DNA of 64,000 bases from positions 16,136,001 to 16,200,000 of the forward strand of contig JAWQUS010000007.1 of the NCBI GenBank assembly GCA_036365455.1, read 5' to 3'. Positions 47,076-60,800 of this stretch are shown here, in pieces. This stretch comes from Macrosoma leucophasiata (Eukaryota; Arthropoda; Insecta; Lepidoptera; Hedylidae). Every line of letters starts with the position of its first letter. Within the stretch, counting starts at the first letter, position 1. Under the pieces are notes generated by a model. That model did not search any database, was not told the DNA's origin, and was given only the letters and a program-made list of their open reading frames with translations. A program made the translations under genes and the position numbers.

Positions 47076-47765
47076 GTCTGGATCCCATCCGTCGTACGTA
47101 TCTAGTATAAACGAATTTTTCTCATCACATACCTACCTAATGTTTGTAATGTTTCATTGATGGTTTCTTATGTTCTCCAACCATTACTTTGTAACAAATA
47201 GTTATTTTCATGTTTTTATAATTCCATATAGGTAGTAGGTAGAGTAGGTAGGCCACTACTATTACCATAGATTTATTATACTACACAATTACCACATAAA
47301 GTGGAGTAAGTACATATGTGTTAATTGGATTATACCAACGGAGAAGATACCTACTTCATGGATGATTTGATGAGTCTAATTATTGTAAATATGCTTTACC
47401 TCTCCCTTCGTTATATGTTTTACTTAAAAATCTTCACACTTGCATACCTATGTAATTTGTATGAATTTCAAATTGTGACTAATTTTGGGAGAGTGTTCAT
47501 GAGTTCATGACCCTTACGATATCTTCCACTTCCCTCGGATCACGCCTGGTATGAAGTCAGCTTGGAGTATGATAATTTTTAAAAGAATAATACATAACAT
47601 TGAAAATGTTATGAATATCAACTTACAAGGACATCACCATTATTAATATAGGTAGGTACCTCGGTTTTGTGCAATAAGAACTTCTGGAACTAGACATTTT
47701 ATGAAATAGTTCTTGGTGATTACGGATCGTTTGCTTTACGAGTTTCTACCGCTATAGTCAGTACA
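47076..47765. other. CT3-CT4 spacer, nothing recognised
   Basis: AT-rich with no supported feature. It differs completely from the CT1-CT2 and CT2-CT3 spacers, so CT4 is not part of the recent duplication. Confidence 0.5.
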
Positions 47766-47768
47766 ATG

Positions 47769-47805
47769 TATAAAAAGCCGCTTCGCTGTGGCAATGTATG
47801 TCAGT
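47769..47805 (+). promoter_or_regulatory. Candidate CT4 promoter: TATA box and TCAGT initiator
   Basis: TATAAAAA (47769-47776) lies 34 bp before the A of TCAGT (47801-47805). The CT4 start codon is 1 kb downstream, right after a good acceptor (TTGCTTTTGCAG ending at 48793), so CT4 would have a non-coding first exon. The link between this promoter and CT4 is inferred. Confidence 0.35.
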
Positions 47806-48278
47806 ACGTACCTACGCGTGCCGCGAGCAACGTAGTAGGTGTACAATGATACGCGCCAAACAGACGGTCTTTGTTTTATAGTCTTTGGCTTCCAAATTCA
47901 TAAATAATTATGAAATACAAACTCGCTACAGACTTACATAATATGAACAAGTGGCTACCATCTGTTGTTTGTATTATCGTCAGCTGATAATAAGGATACC
48001 TAAGAGATATAAATTATCTGCCTATCTCTGTGAAAGTTGATTTATAGCAGTGAAAAAGTGAATATACCTAGTATGAAAAGTGTATGAGAGTCAAGAGGCA
48101 AGACTGTACCAAAATAGGTTAGTAGGTAGGATAAACAGTCACATCAGAATCAGAAAAAATTGAAGAATTTGCAATGATTTCAAATCACTATAATGCTTAT
48201 CGTAATTAGAGGCGAAGATATAGAGTTGTTTTTGAAAAATTAATTATTACTTTATATTACTTTTACTTTATATTATAA

Positions 48279-48470
48279 TTATTTCTGTATTTTGTTAAAG
48301 TCAAGGTATGAGTTTCGTAGTAATAAACGATTTTTGTAGTGTGCGTGTGTGTCGCATGCATTTACCCCGCAAAAAAGGACAGACTGTATTAGTACTGTAA
48401 CAAACGCCATGGCTACTCCCCTCCAGTCCGCCGCGGCCGGTGGCCCGTGTTGCTCTCTGATCATAACAAA
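48279..48470 (+). repeat. Dispersed repeat, copy 2 (partner at 148-345)
   Basis: Same order of blocks as 148-345, including GCCGCGGCCGGTGGCCCGTG. If the CT4 5' UTR model is right, it lies inside the first intron. Confidence 0.6.
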
Positions 48471-48802
48471 GAACTTGAATAATTAGTTAGATATTAAACA
48501 CAGGCAACCCAGCGTATCATAATTATCCTTTTGGTAACAGTCGTATCAGTAGGTAACAATAAATGCTGCAACATACTTATTGCTATAGATTTTGATGTAT
48601 TTTAACATAATGCATCGTAAGCAGTAGTACAATATATTGGCAGTTGTTATTAGTCACTCGAAAGACGTGCTTGTATAACCTAGCAGAACAACTTTGGTGC
48701 GCACTTTATTTTAGTTATACCGGGTTCAATACACTTTCCTAGTGTTGTTTACGATGCTAAAGATAGATTTAAGAGTCACGGTTGCTTTTGCAGGTAGTAA
48801 AA

Positions 48803-51800
48803 ATGGCGATACGGGCTCTGCCTCCCCAGTTGAAGGTTAAAGCACAGATCGAGCTCAATGAAGATCCAAATGTGCTTCGAGACTCTTTGCATGATATTAA
48901 GGATTGGATTGCTTCACAGCCACACTTGCGGGCGAGAACAGGTATCTATGTTTGTATTCTTCATTATTTATGCTAGCGATAAAAATATAATATACCTCGA
49001 TTAAGTACAAATATTTTTAACACGTATTTTCGATTCTACAGAGAGAGACTGTCGTAATGTTTTCTTTGGTATTGTTTTGTATTTGAATACCTACTAACTT
49101 TTCTACTATTAGGTTCTTTCAACGTCAGCTATCTAGCATAAATCGATAATCCACCCAAGTTATTATTTACCTATAAGTTTGAAGGTTGTTCTCGATTTGT
49201 CCAGGAATCGAGTACAACAACCAACCAACAAAATTTTCAAATCCCAACTTCGTGATAATAGGCAAATATCGGGAGGGTAAATATACATTTTAAAAAATAA
49301 AATAGGTACTCATTACCGAATTCAAAAATTAAGGATTATGTACAAAAGAAGGATTTTTTGATAGCGGTTAAACTATAAAAAATGTATACCTACATATAAA
49401 ACTTGTTGGTATTTTATGTGGATGCGCGAATGGTGATTATCGGATCATGAACCAACACATGTTTCGTTTCACTGGCCATGAACTATTGAGATTCGAGACG
49501 CAGGAATATATTTTTTTATCATTTCAATTAAGGCGTAGCGACATGACGACGACGGCGACGGTCCTGTAATTTCCGGCACAGAGGCATAACACCTTAGGCC
49601 TCAGGAGTGGTAGCGCGTCTGCATTTTGACCTTGGTCTTTGTGTAAGTGTCTATAGGCTGCAGTCACCACTTATGGTTTGCCACCTCCATTACATAAAAA
49701 AACGACCTAACCGCCCACTAGTAGAGGAGAAGAAAACATTTTTCTGCTAGTCTAGTCAGCCAACCTAACTATTAGGTATATCCCTTAAAAGTATACTTTA
49801 GAGCAGGCGTAAGGCCAGTATAAGAGGCTCTTCAGAAGATGTTCAATCTGATATATAATTATGCGAGGGTAAAACGCCACAGGCCTGGCACAGAAGTGAT
49901 CTCGACTCCAGATGCAGAGATCCAGTATCTCCCAGACTCGACGACATCCAGCTTTCCAACGAGATTGAAAAAGAACCTTACACGCGTTGCCGCAGGTTAT
50001 ATAAACACAAGACTAAGGAGTATAACCAGCCCCTGTGTTTAGCGTTTGTGGACTATAATGAAAGCCTTCGATTCGGGCGAATTTTGGGCTGTGCTGCAGT
50101 CACTAGAGAGGTGCCAAATCGAATGATACATCGAGGTGCTGAGAAGCCGGTGAGGGCGGTCCAGGATCGTTGCAATCTTTGGGAGAGGCATTAGTCCAGC
50201 AGAAGACGAGATCTTTCGGCACTGAAACGATTAAATACATAAGTCGGTAAATTTATTTGTGTGGAATTTTTTAATCGATTTTCATCTCGAATATCGATTT
50301 GGCGGTGAACTTGCCATCTAAAATTCTAATAAAAGTCGTATTTGGACGACACTATCAATAATGCTGGATGCCGGACATAACGATCTAACCGGAACTAGAC
50401 AGTCACTGAATGCTACGAGTAGCAGTCTGATTTTGTTACGGAAGCGGAATAGTTATTTAAAAATCTGGTCAAGTGCGTGTCGGGCCACGCGCAGTGTAGG
50501 GTCCCGTAGTTACAGAGTAAGAGATGTAATGAAAAAAATAAATTGTTATTTTCTATGGAGTCGTTCGAATTTTTCGAGTAAAATGCATTTAATTTTGGTC
50601 GACTATTTTTTCCAGATGATCAATGGCTAGCGGCGTTTCTTCGGGGTTGCAAGTACAATATGCAACGAGTGAAGGACAAAATAGATCTGTATTATAGTTT
50701 GCGAAGTACGTCGCCCGATTTATATTGTATCAAATATTCGGGGCCTAGGTTTTTTGAGATACATCATTTAGGGTAAGTTGAACGTTACAATTAAATATTT
50801 AATGATAGTCATCACACTCACAATGTGCATTTTTTACTTTCATGTAGGTACAGTAGAATGCCAATTATAATATCCGGACATATGATTATTCGATACTTGA
50901 AATGTTTAAGTCTGGATCTCTGACTACGTATGTATGTATGTATCTCCACGCCAAGTCCCTAACGGGGTAGGCAGAGAGTGTAGAGCGCCAGATATCCCGG
51001 TCCTGACATACCTCTCGTGCCTTCCTTCTCTTACTCTTTAACATGTTTACATTAACGTTAGTTGTAATCGCTTATTACCTATCGCATAAATTATGGTCTC
51101 ATTAATGTATACTTGTGCATGTCAAATAAAACATTTACAGTAAGTATAGGTTTTATTTGTCTTATCAACATGAGCGTTTACCGTCATTGTTCTGCTCCTA
51201 GTGATTAGAGTGTAACGTTATTTTTTTTTTGTTTATATAACGAAGGTGATAAACAAGCTTGTAGTTACACGGATGTTTGTGATGTTGATGACTGCCGCCT
51301 ACAGACATAAAAACCAGAGGTCAAAATGCATTGTCATCCCTGAAACCTTAATTGTTGTTTCTGTGATAGTTATTACGGGACCACTAATTAGAACACGATA
51401 GTCTGTGTGATGAAAGTAACATTCGACGGCTGATAGATCGATATTTTAGGCACTTCCATAAATCCTACTTGCAAACTGCCAGATTACATGTATATATGTA
51501 CATATATAAAAATCAATTGCTGTTCGTTAGTCTCACTTAAACTCGAGAGAGGCTTTACCGATTTGGCTAATTTTGGTTTTGAATGATTTTTGGAAGTCCA
51601 GGGAAGGTTTAAAAGGTAAGAAAATATGAAGGAATTGAAGGGAAATAGTAAAACCCACAATTTCATTTTCCCATAGAAAAAGTCTGTGTGTATCAAATCT
51701 TCGACACATTATTTCATTCTGAGGCAATACGAAGTTTGCCGGGTCAGCTAGTTAATTTATAAAATTATAAAAGTCAGGCAGACATTAAGCAATTACCTAG

Positions 51801-54800
51801 TTTATGCCATCCCCATACATTTGGCCACCGGCTATCGTATACTAAATACTTGTTTTTTTTTTCAAATCAGGTTCTAATGTCAAACTCAAACAAACACTTG
51901 AACGTAATTTCATGAGTACATTTAGATATCTATACATATTTAGTATGTAAGATTGAAATAAAATTTGTGATTGATATCATTAACAAGATTTATAGGTTGA
52001 TTTAGTAAGTAAAAGCCGGTAGGCACTATTCGTATAGTGATTCGCCACGAAAATATTTGTTAAGTAAAGATGCCAATAATTAATTTGAGGAAACAAAAAG
52101 TAATTTGAATGGAATTTAATAGATTTTCACTGTTGTCTTATCACCTATTTATAGAATTACATTAATATTAACGAGATAAAAATATGCGTGAAACATCCGC
52201 TATAAAAATACGAGGGCCTCACCGAAAAGATCGGGCATAGAATACTCAGGAATAAATAAGATTAAAACTTCTTTTTTGTATGAAATGAAATATTACTCTA
52301 AACACTATTCCATTTTTGTAATTTGAATAAAAGTAAAAAACTAAAGAGTATTTTGTCATTTGAATTTGATAGGTCGGTGAGGAAAATGGAGCTTACGCGG
52401 GAACATTTTCGTGCGATAATTTTTCACAACTTTCGTCGAGGTTTATCTCAAGAGCAATTTCTCGCCGAGCTTGTTTCTATTTATGAACTTGAAGCACCTA
52501 GTAAAACGACTACCTATATACATATAGTTGGTGTTCTGAGTTTCGTTGTGGACGTTCCTCTCTCACCACAGTTCCTTCCAACGGAAGATAGACACGTGAC
52601 GTACGAGCAGAAATTAAAAATAATCCCAGAATCATTCTTTATTTATTCTCGGATATTCGGCACATCACTACTGACAAAACACAATTGGCGTGAGTCGCGA
52701 TAGCGATGACCTTCTGATCAAACGTGATATTATTATAATCTACGGCAATATAATTAGGATATTTTTTAGACTGTAACGGTATATTTTTGATTCGTGTAAC
52801 GGAACAAAACAAAAGCTTTAGGTTTCGCAAATCACTCATTTATTGAATCACTATAACGTAAAATTCTTCGGAATTGGTACAACATATAGGTACATTAAAA
52901 ACAGGATGAATTTTATCATAGTGATACTATTGTTTACTTACAGGGCTTTTACAATGTTGAGCAGAGCTACGTCGCCGATAGGTCCAAAAGTGAATATAAT
53001 AAGGCCCAGGCAGTTTGATCCTAGTAAATACAGCATGATGGAAGTTATGGCGGTAGCTGCCTTCGTACAACAGGTAGAGATAGCGAGATCCAATAATCAA
53101 TATTGTGTTTACTAACTTATTCTGAAAGAAAAAACTCAGTTCCTCCTTCCTCCTCTCAATCAAAAACCAACCAAATGTGTGCCAAGTGACGCGCAAAGTA
53201 GGGTGCCGTTCCATTTCTACATGTAAAGGAGAATGATACTGTTTCATACATTTCTGGACCCGTGTTTAACACTGTACAAATTATGTCATTTGAAATGACT
53301 AAAATAAATAACTTGAAATTCGGGCATTTTTTGCATTGGCAGTAATTGCAGTACCTATTTGATCAAGTACAGTCTGTCAAGAAAGTCATGAAATAAAAGG
53401 AGGGCGCTATTTTCTTTTATATGGTTACCCTATACTGCGCTCGAAAAATGTTGATAATTGTTGTTTAAAAATGTTAAACTCGCCTCAGGCAGAGAATATG
53501 AAATAAGACTACTTATGAATTAGAATGACCACTTCGACGTCCCTCCCGATTTCTCCTCCTCACTCATCAGCCCAATTATTGTGAATAATTTGTTTGACGC
53601 ATTCTGCGGCCTAGAACTCTGTGAAAGTTATAAAAATGGCCAGATATGATGATCGCTGTTACCATTCCATCCGTTATAGTACTTGGTTGAATGAAGCTCT
53701 GTAATCTTCCGTTTTCGTTAAACTAACTTGGAGACCAGGGGGTTGACTATCTGCCTATCTGTAATACTTTCGATTATGACATCATCTTGTCAGCTTCGTA
53801 TCGCCTAACTTTTTTCCTGTAAGTGTTTTCGTCCGCAGTTATAATAAACGAGCAAAATGTTACGAAACTGTCAAGTTAACGTCATAAACGAAAGCATTAG
53901 AGTTAGGTGGTCAGGCCCCCCGATTCTAGATTGAGACAGAACTAATAACAACACCAACTGGCCCAGAACCTATACAATTATGGTAAATTTAGACTGCTCC
54001 TGTCTACTACCATACTGAATAAGATTCATAACGCGTTATGATGTGGTTGCGATGCATTTTAAGTAATACTTGTGACATAGTATGACCCCGTAACTTATCA
54101 CAGAGACATAACAACAATGGTCTCAAGCATAGCAACGCATCTGCATTTTGAACTGTCTTTATGTGAGTGCCTATAGGCTGCAATCATCACTTAACATCAA
54201 TGTGAACTACATGCTTGTTTGCTACCTTTATTACATAAAGAAAAATAATAAACAGACAAATCATAAGACTTGAGTTAACATTTAATAAAAAACAGGATTT
54301 TTAATAACTTATTTATTTTTCTTCAAGAAATACAACTTTTAACTAGATGTTCAACTTGTATGGGCACATTCAAATCAAGAAGTAGCATATCATATTTCTT
54401 CAGTATCTTTTGATACAGAATGGTTACCGGAAATAGTGAGCCTGATATGAATAGACTAACTAATTACCACTATTATTTTACCTAATTGTAGCATTACTTT
54501 ACGACGTCGTCGTCAGTGCGACGACTTAGGTACCTACTTCACGATTATTTTAGTTCCCTACGTGATATATTTCTGTGTGCGCGTGTAGTAGACCACCGGC
54601 GCGGCGAATGGTGCATAGACTGAAATCATCGATCTGTTTGCTTTTTTTTCCAGGCGTTTCAAATTTATTTCCGTTTTTCATGCCGTCATCCACAATACAT
54701 ACGCCAAACTGTGCTTTCGGAAGCTCCTGAAAACAAAGAGAGTATTTATTAATACAAACAAATATCACTGTAAAATTTCTTTAGATTTTCAAATAATTAT

Positions 54801-57800
54801 ATTTAATAAATACAAAAGGATTAAAATTGTTCAGTTCGCAGTCATATTCGTACTTTATGCAAGCTATAAATACGTATATTTTATAACCTCTAAAATAAGT
54901 AAAAATAACATTTAAAATATAAAATAATACATGAACACAGAATATTACAACAGATTTTAGTTCCTTTACTATTAGGATATGAGTACATACCGGTTGCTTT
55001 TGCTGTTTAACCGTAAACATCTTCTAAATCAGATAGAACCTTTCCCACATGAAATTCACTCATAAACTCTCTTCTTTCTTTCTTTCTTTTGATTAATGAC
55101 AACTACCAACTTTAAGGGTAATTCTGCCAAAGCATAAACTCTTGAAATACTTTAAAAACGATTTGTCTCGAACCACTTTTATAAACATTACGATTCATTT
55201 CGAGTCTTTAAACGTCTATACGATAAGTAATATTCAAATTAACTCAAAAATTAAAGCAAGATACTAACAAAAAAATACGACGTGATAGATAATATACACA
55301 GTTTGACATGGTTTGACATACTGCCATAGTTGTCAGAGTCTAGAAAATAATTAGTTCCAAAAACATTCTTTTCAAGACTTTCTTGACAGACTTTATAAGT
55401 TGGGTTATATTGCTAATTGTTAACTATATTACAAAATGTACTGTGTAATGGGTTACCCAGTAACGATTTTTCATACCCAAAATTACCCGTCTCCTTTTAT
55501 GATGTTGGACTACTCGTAAACTCGTAAAGCCTTACCTAGCCAAAATAAGCTGTGATAGTTTTCCTTATAACTTAATTATACTATTGTCATTTTTCACCCA
55601 TCCAAGCATATCTATTTAAACTCCATCCATGCAGACTCCTCCCCCTGCAAGATAGTGCTAGACTTTAGAATTTCAACGAGAGGGGTGTACTAGTTCAAGC
55701 GTATGTAGTCTATATAGGTAGAAGAAAGGAAGGCTGATTGGTCTGTGAGTCTATATAAATAAAATTGAATACCTAAATATAGTACTTAGTAGTTCGGCCA
55801 ATATCGACAAGAAGCAAATTTCATAGGCGAATAGCTTACACCGTGAAAGATTTACCCCCTTATTCATAAACACAGATCAGTGTTCATAAACGTACAATAG
55901 ATTTAGCTATAGAATGCTAATGTCTTTATCAGTTGTATTGTCAAATGTGCAGGATAGAAAAAGACAAAGGAGATATTAGCAACCCATTGGGTATAATATG
56001 AAACTGTGTTCTGTGATAAAGAAAAAAAAATGTTTACAAATTATGTATTTTAAGTAGGTTAGTGCATTTATAATAATTTAACCCTCTGATAACCCAAAGG
56101 CGACATGATTACACGTCTTTAATTCGAAATAATGTGATGTAGGTGTATGTACTTGAGCTTTAGAGGTACTTGTAGTATTTGAACCATTTTTTAAATATTG
56201 ATGGTGGTAAATGCTCATTTACGTCATCAACGTGAACTGTAAGCTCTTACAGTTCACGTTGATGACCAACCAAAAACATAATTTCATTGCATTTTACCTC
56301 GAAGGTAGTGAGGAAACGGGTGCATCGACATAATGTAGCCGCTTTCTAAGCATTCTTTTCCAAAACCAGTTTATATTAGAGAAAATGTAGAGCCATTTTT
56401 ATGACAAACACTTTTTATATTGACTTCGCGCGATATATTATATTTGCAAAACAGATTTTCTGGACATTTTGACCTCTGTAACTTTTCAAGCCCGAACGAT
56501 ATCAATGTCGACTTATTACGTCTTTATTACAACGCCGTTATCAAGGTGCATACAGAAATTCAGCTCACTAGGGCTTTTTTTCCGCATATTAGTATTTAAA
56601 ATGCCTGGACCAAAAGTATTTAGCTCCATTTAATGGCGGATAGATTAGGCAATGTCAAAATTCGCTAAAGCGCGTCTTATGATTTACTAGCGGCCCGCAT
56701 CGGCTTTGCACAGGTCCATTGTAGCTCTTCTGTTCATCTTCGCGTGATGTTATATAGCCTAAAGCCTTTCTCGATAAATGGCTATCTAATACTGAAAGGA
56801 TTTTTCAAATCGGACTAGTTCGGAGTAGTTATTCCTCGGAGTAGTTCCTGAGATTAGCGCGTTCAAGCAAGCAAACAAACAAACTCTTCAGCTTTATATT
56901 ATTAGTATAGAAGTAAACATAAGATATCTAAAAAAAAACTATTTTTTCTTTCAAAGATATCTATGCTGGAGGATGATAATTACGTGGTGGCGGGCAGTAT
57001 TAATGTGGTAGATATGGATGGAGCATCTTTCAGCCATTACACGTCGTTATCACCAATGCAAATAAAGAAATTAGTTATAAGCACCCAGGTAAGAATTACT
57101 TATTAATATTTGGTATAAGTATGTTAAGTTGTGTATCAGCTATTGATTAATTAAATACCTATTCAATGTTTTAAGTGCTACAAAAGGTGTAGGTATTTAG
57201 GTATTTATGTATAATTTGCTTTATTTCGACTCTTCCTGGCTTGAATCTTTCAACCGCCTAGACCTAAGCCAGCAAAATATTAAATACTAGCTGTTGCCCG
57301 CGGCTCTGCCCGCGTGTAGGTCGCTTTTCGCGTAACCTGTGAAAACTCATCAAATTATCTGATGGCATCCCACAATAACATTTATTTGAAATACAAACTA
57401 TCCTATGTGTTAATCCAAGTTACCCTCTATGTGTGTACCAAATTTCATGAAAATCGGTTCAGCAGTTATTGCGTGAAGGAGTAACAAACAAACAAATATA
57501 CAAACTTTCGCATTTATAATATTTATACGATAAACGATGAGTCGAAAAAGAAACGCGTCCAATTCAATTTAAACTTTTTTGTATATACTTTTTTTTAAAA
57601 TCTTGATTGTTTAGAAACATGTTAAGAAAAGTGGCACATTTTACAGTTTGGGTAAAAAAGTGGTTATGGCACTTTGGATAACTTTGGTTGGGGTTTGGAC
57701 TTAGTCTCTGGTATTCAAAATGAATAAAACACACGTGCTAGGTAGTTTTGTAATTATTAATTTACGTAAACGTTATTTCACACCTGTAATCCCCGAAGGG

Positions 57801-60800
57801 GTAAGCAGAGGTAAATGCATGCATTCAAACATACCTGCAAACACACACGATATTTTTATTTTTTTTTTAATTTATTTAAACATACTTAAACTATTGTACA
57901 CTTAGATTAAGTACCTATAGATGTAGCCAGCGTGTGGCCGCTCATGAGACAGCCATATGAAATCATGAGTGTTGCTAGTAAATAAAGTTTCCCAATTTTC
58001 TTCCTAATTATTTACTATATCTCGGCAAGTTTTTATGTTAAACATTCCTAAGCATTTCACTTTCATTCAGATTAGTTGAATTGTAACGAATTGATTGAAT
58101 GATTAATTAAAATATGTGCATCTACCATTCAATTTATTCTATACATTTTGCTGAAAGATCAAGAACATATCGAGAAAATGTACATAATTTGAAATAGGTA
58201 ACCATGAATTAGCATTTATTATGCTGCGAGCTATGAATAATCTAGGTTCTAGATTAATCACAGCTCGCACTCTAGAACATCATCTACAGGGTATTATTTC
58301 TTTGGCCGCGATCTTATAGATAGTTTATCAGAACGATTGCTGTATCGGGTAAGGCATTCAATATTTGCGTGTAAGTAATAGTTAAATAAAACTAAGAGTT
58401 TCTGTGTGATTATCGCTTTATTATTCAAATTATAAATATCAAGACATAAATCATTATACAATTATAATGTTAGTGTCCTGTCATGAAATGCCAGAATGTG
58501 GGAATGTTAGTACTTCCGTGGAATGAACGGAAATACTAAGTTCCGATGGGTCTCGACCATTTTTAATGCTAGCCCTTAAAACATTAAAAGCAAGCAACAT
58601 ACGCCGGCAAACAATGATCAACAAGTCACATCGATAAGTGGGTACCGAGTAAATGAAAACTGCAATCTATATATAACTTTTTAAACATTGAGATTTCTAG
58701 ATCTCGATTTAAATGCAGATGTGTGTGTATCTTCACGCCAGGTCCCTAACGGGGTAGGCAGAGAGTGTAGAGCGCCAGATATCCCGGTCCTGACAAACCT
58801 CGTCGTTCACCCACCCTCAATCGGTTAAAAATAAAAAAGGGAAGGCAGAGTTTGACGCATTGGTGTGGGACATAGCTTAGAGGTAAAGCGGCTGGACTGA
58901 TTATGCTGAGGTTGCAGGTTCGATTCCTGCCCGAAGTCAAATTTTTCTTTCCCATTTTTTTCTAAAATAACAATATTTTTTATTCTACACCATCTTGGAA
59001 AGAATTACCAAAGCCCTTTAATATTTTGTTATGGCTTATTGTCAATTCTAACACTGTTAGAACAAAAACTTATATGTCTACGAAATTAGGGAGAATATAA
59101 AAGTAAATTTATAGCAACACACAAAAATAAGTATGTGGGATTTCGTTGAATGAAAATCAAGAATTTCATGAGAAATGTGCTTTATTTTGAATTGATAATC
59201 AAGAGTTATATGCTTCACACTAATCACTTAACTAATTGAGTCTTTTTCTCATAAATACCCAAAAACTTATTAATAATCGCCGATATACGTCGAAAACAAC
59301 AAATAAATGCATATACGATAGGTTACCTATTACAGCAATTGCGATGACAGATGTTTGTTTGGCTAACCTTTCGAAGTTCGCCAAGCAAAAATCGGCACGC
59401 CGTAAGGGACAAAAGATACGATGCTCTATTTCAACTTTCTTATGTTCTTTGTATTTAACTGTCTCACTTCCACAAAGCATATGGCGAACATGGCTACGTC
59501 TATAGGTACTTAGTCTAAGATTGTACACTTTGAATTACATCAAAAGCCTGAAGAGGTTTGTGCTAATGCAGGTATTCGTTCAACATGTAAAATTCATAAC
59601 AAGTAGGTACAGTATTCTTACCAACGGATACAATGTTAAGCAAATGTCTTAATATTTATGTGTTTATACATAACAATGTATACAATTAAAATGTATTACA
59701 CCTAATCACAATTTGCTTTTGATAAAAGTTGAGAAAAAATAAAAATAGACCACATAAAAATCTTATCCTGATATCTGAATACAAAAACTCAATTAGGTAG
59801 GTATCATACACCGATTCAATAATTACAAATAGGTACAATGAGGGTATTTTTACAATTACTGACCGAGCGAATGAATGAATGAGCTCGAGGTGCCGAGCAC
59901 GGAGCACGGTAACAATAAAAACTGGTTTCAGGCTACATTCCGCAATTCACAATACAGGGTGTATTGTTACTTAGTGTTTTTTTTTTTTTATTGAGCATAT
60001 TTTATTCGCCAGTTACGTTTTGGCCCATGTCAGTGTCATGAGCCTGTTGACATCTCCGGGCACATTACCAAACTTCGAGGTACTGGGAAATTTCCAGAAA
60101 ATGGATAAAGCCCAATAGAACTAGAGATAAAGGACCTTACACCATTATCTCTGATAACCCCCTACCCGGGAATCGAACCCAGAACCTCAGCGTAGTACCA
60201 CTGCCTGCCTCAGTACCACGGCCTGCTACCACTAGGCTACCGAGGCAGTTAAATTGTTAATTTAACTAAGTATGTATAATATTTTATTATCAGGATGCTG
60301 TGCCGGTGAGATTAAAAGGAATACACTTTCTGAATACGCCTTCCATCTTTGAAAAATTTTTTTATGTGGCAAGAAATTTTCTTTCGGAGAAAAACAAAAA
60401 TAGAGTATGTACTTATGTATTTTAAATTGATAAAACACTATATTTTTGTGATAATATTACCTACAATTTTATATACCTAACCCGCCGACATTTTTTCAAA
60501 GCCAACAGCAAATTTTAAAGAAGGTTTTACTAATAATATTTAGTTCCAACGTGTTAAAAACCTCTTCTTTCCGACATTTCAGATTTATATACACAACAAT
60601 AAGGACTACGAGTCACTGTATAAACATTTGCCGAAGGAATGTTTACCTAAAGATTACGGAGGCACTGGAAGTAGTATACAAGAAAATATAGGTATGTAGG
60701 TATCTAATTTAATTATACATTTACAGTAAAACAAGCTATTTAAGCAGTGTTTTAAAAAAATCTTTTTATAAGGAAGGCGACAAACAAACATTCCGCTCAC

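Larger units (their letters stand above)
53370..55393. mobile_element. Candidate 2-kb DNA transposon with 17-bp TIRs and TA flanks (CT4 intron 3)
   Basis: AGTCTGTCAAGAAAGTC at 53371-53387 is exactly reverse-complemented at 55376-55392, and TA stands just outside one further base at each end (53368-53369 and 55394-55395). That is the Tc1/mariner end pattern. No transposase is found between the ends. Instead there is a minus-strand family A copy and a possible spliced small gene. The two ends could also belong to separate copies. Confidence 0.5.

Noticed and set aside
48782..48802. Upstream in-frame ATG before CT4
   Set aside because: It falls before a strong acceptor (TTGCTTTTGCAG), so it would be intronic.
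52323..52385. In-frame extension upstream of the mariner fragment
   Set aside because: The sequence before MELTREHF does not resemble mariner and is probably host intron read by chance.
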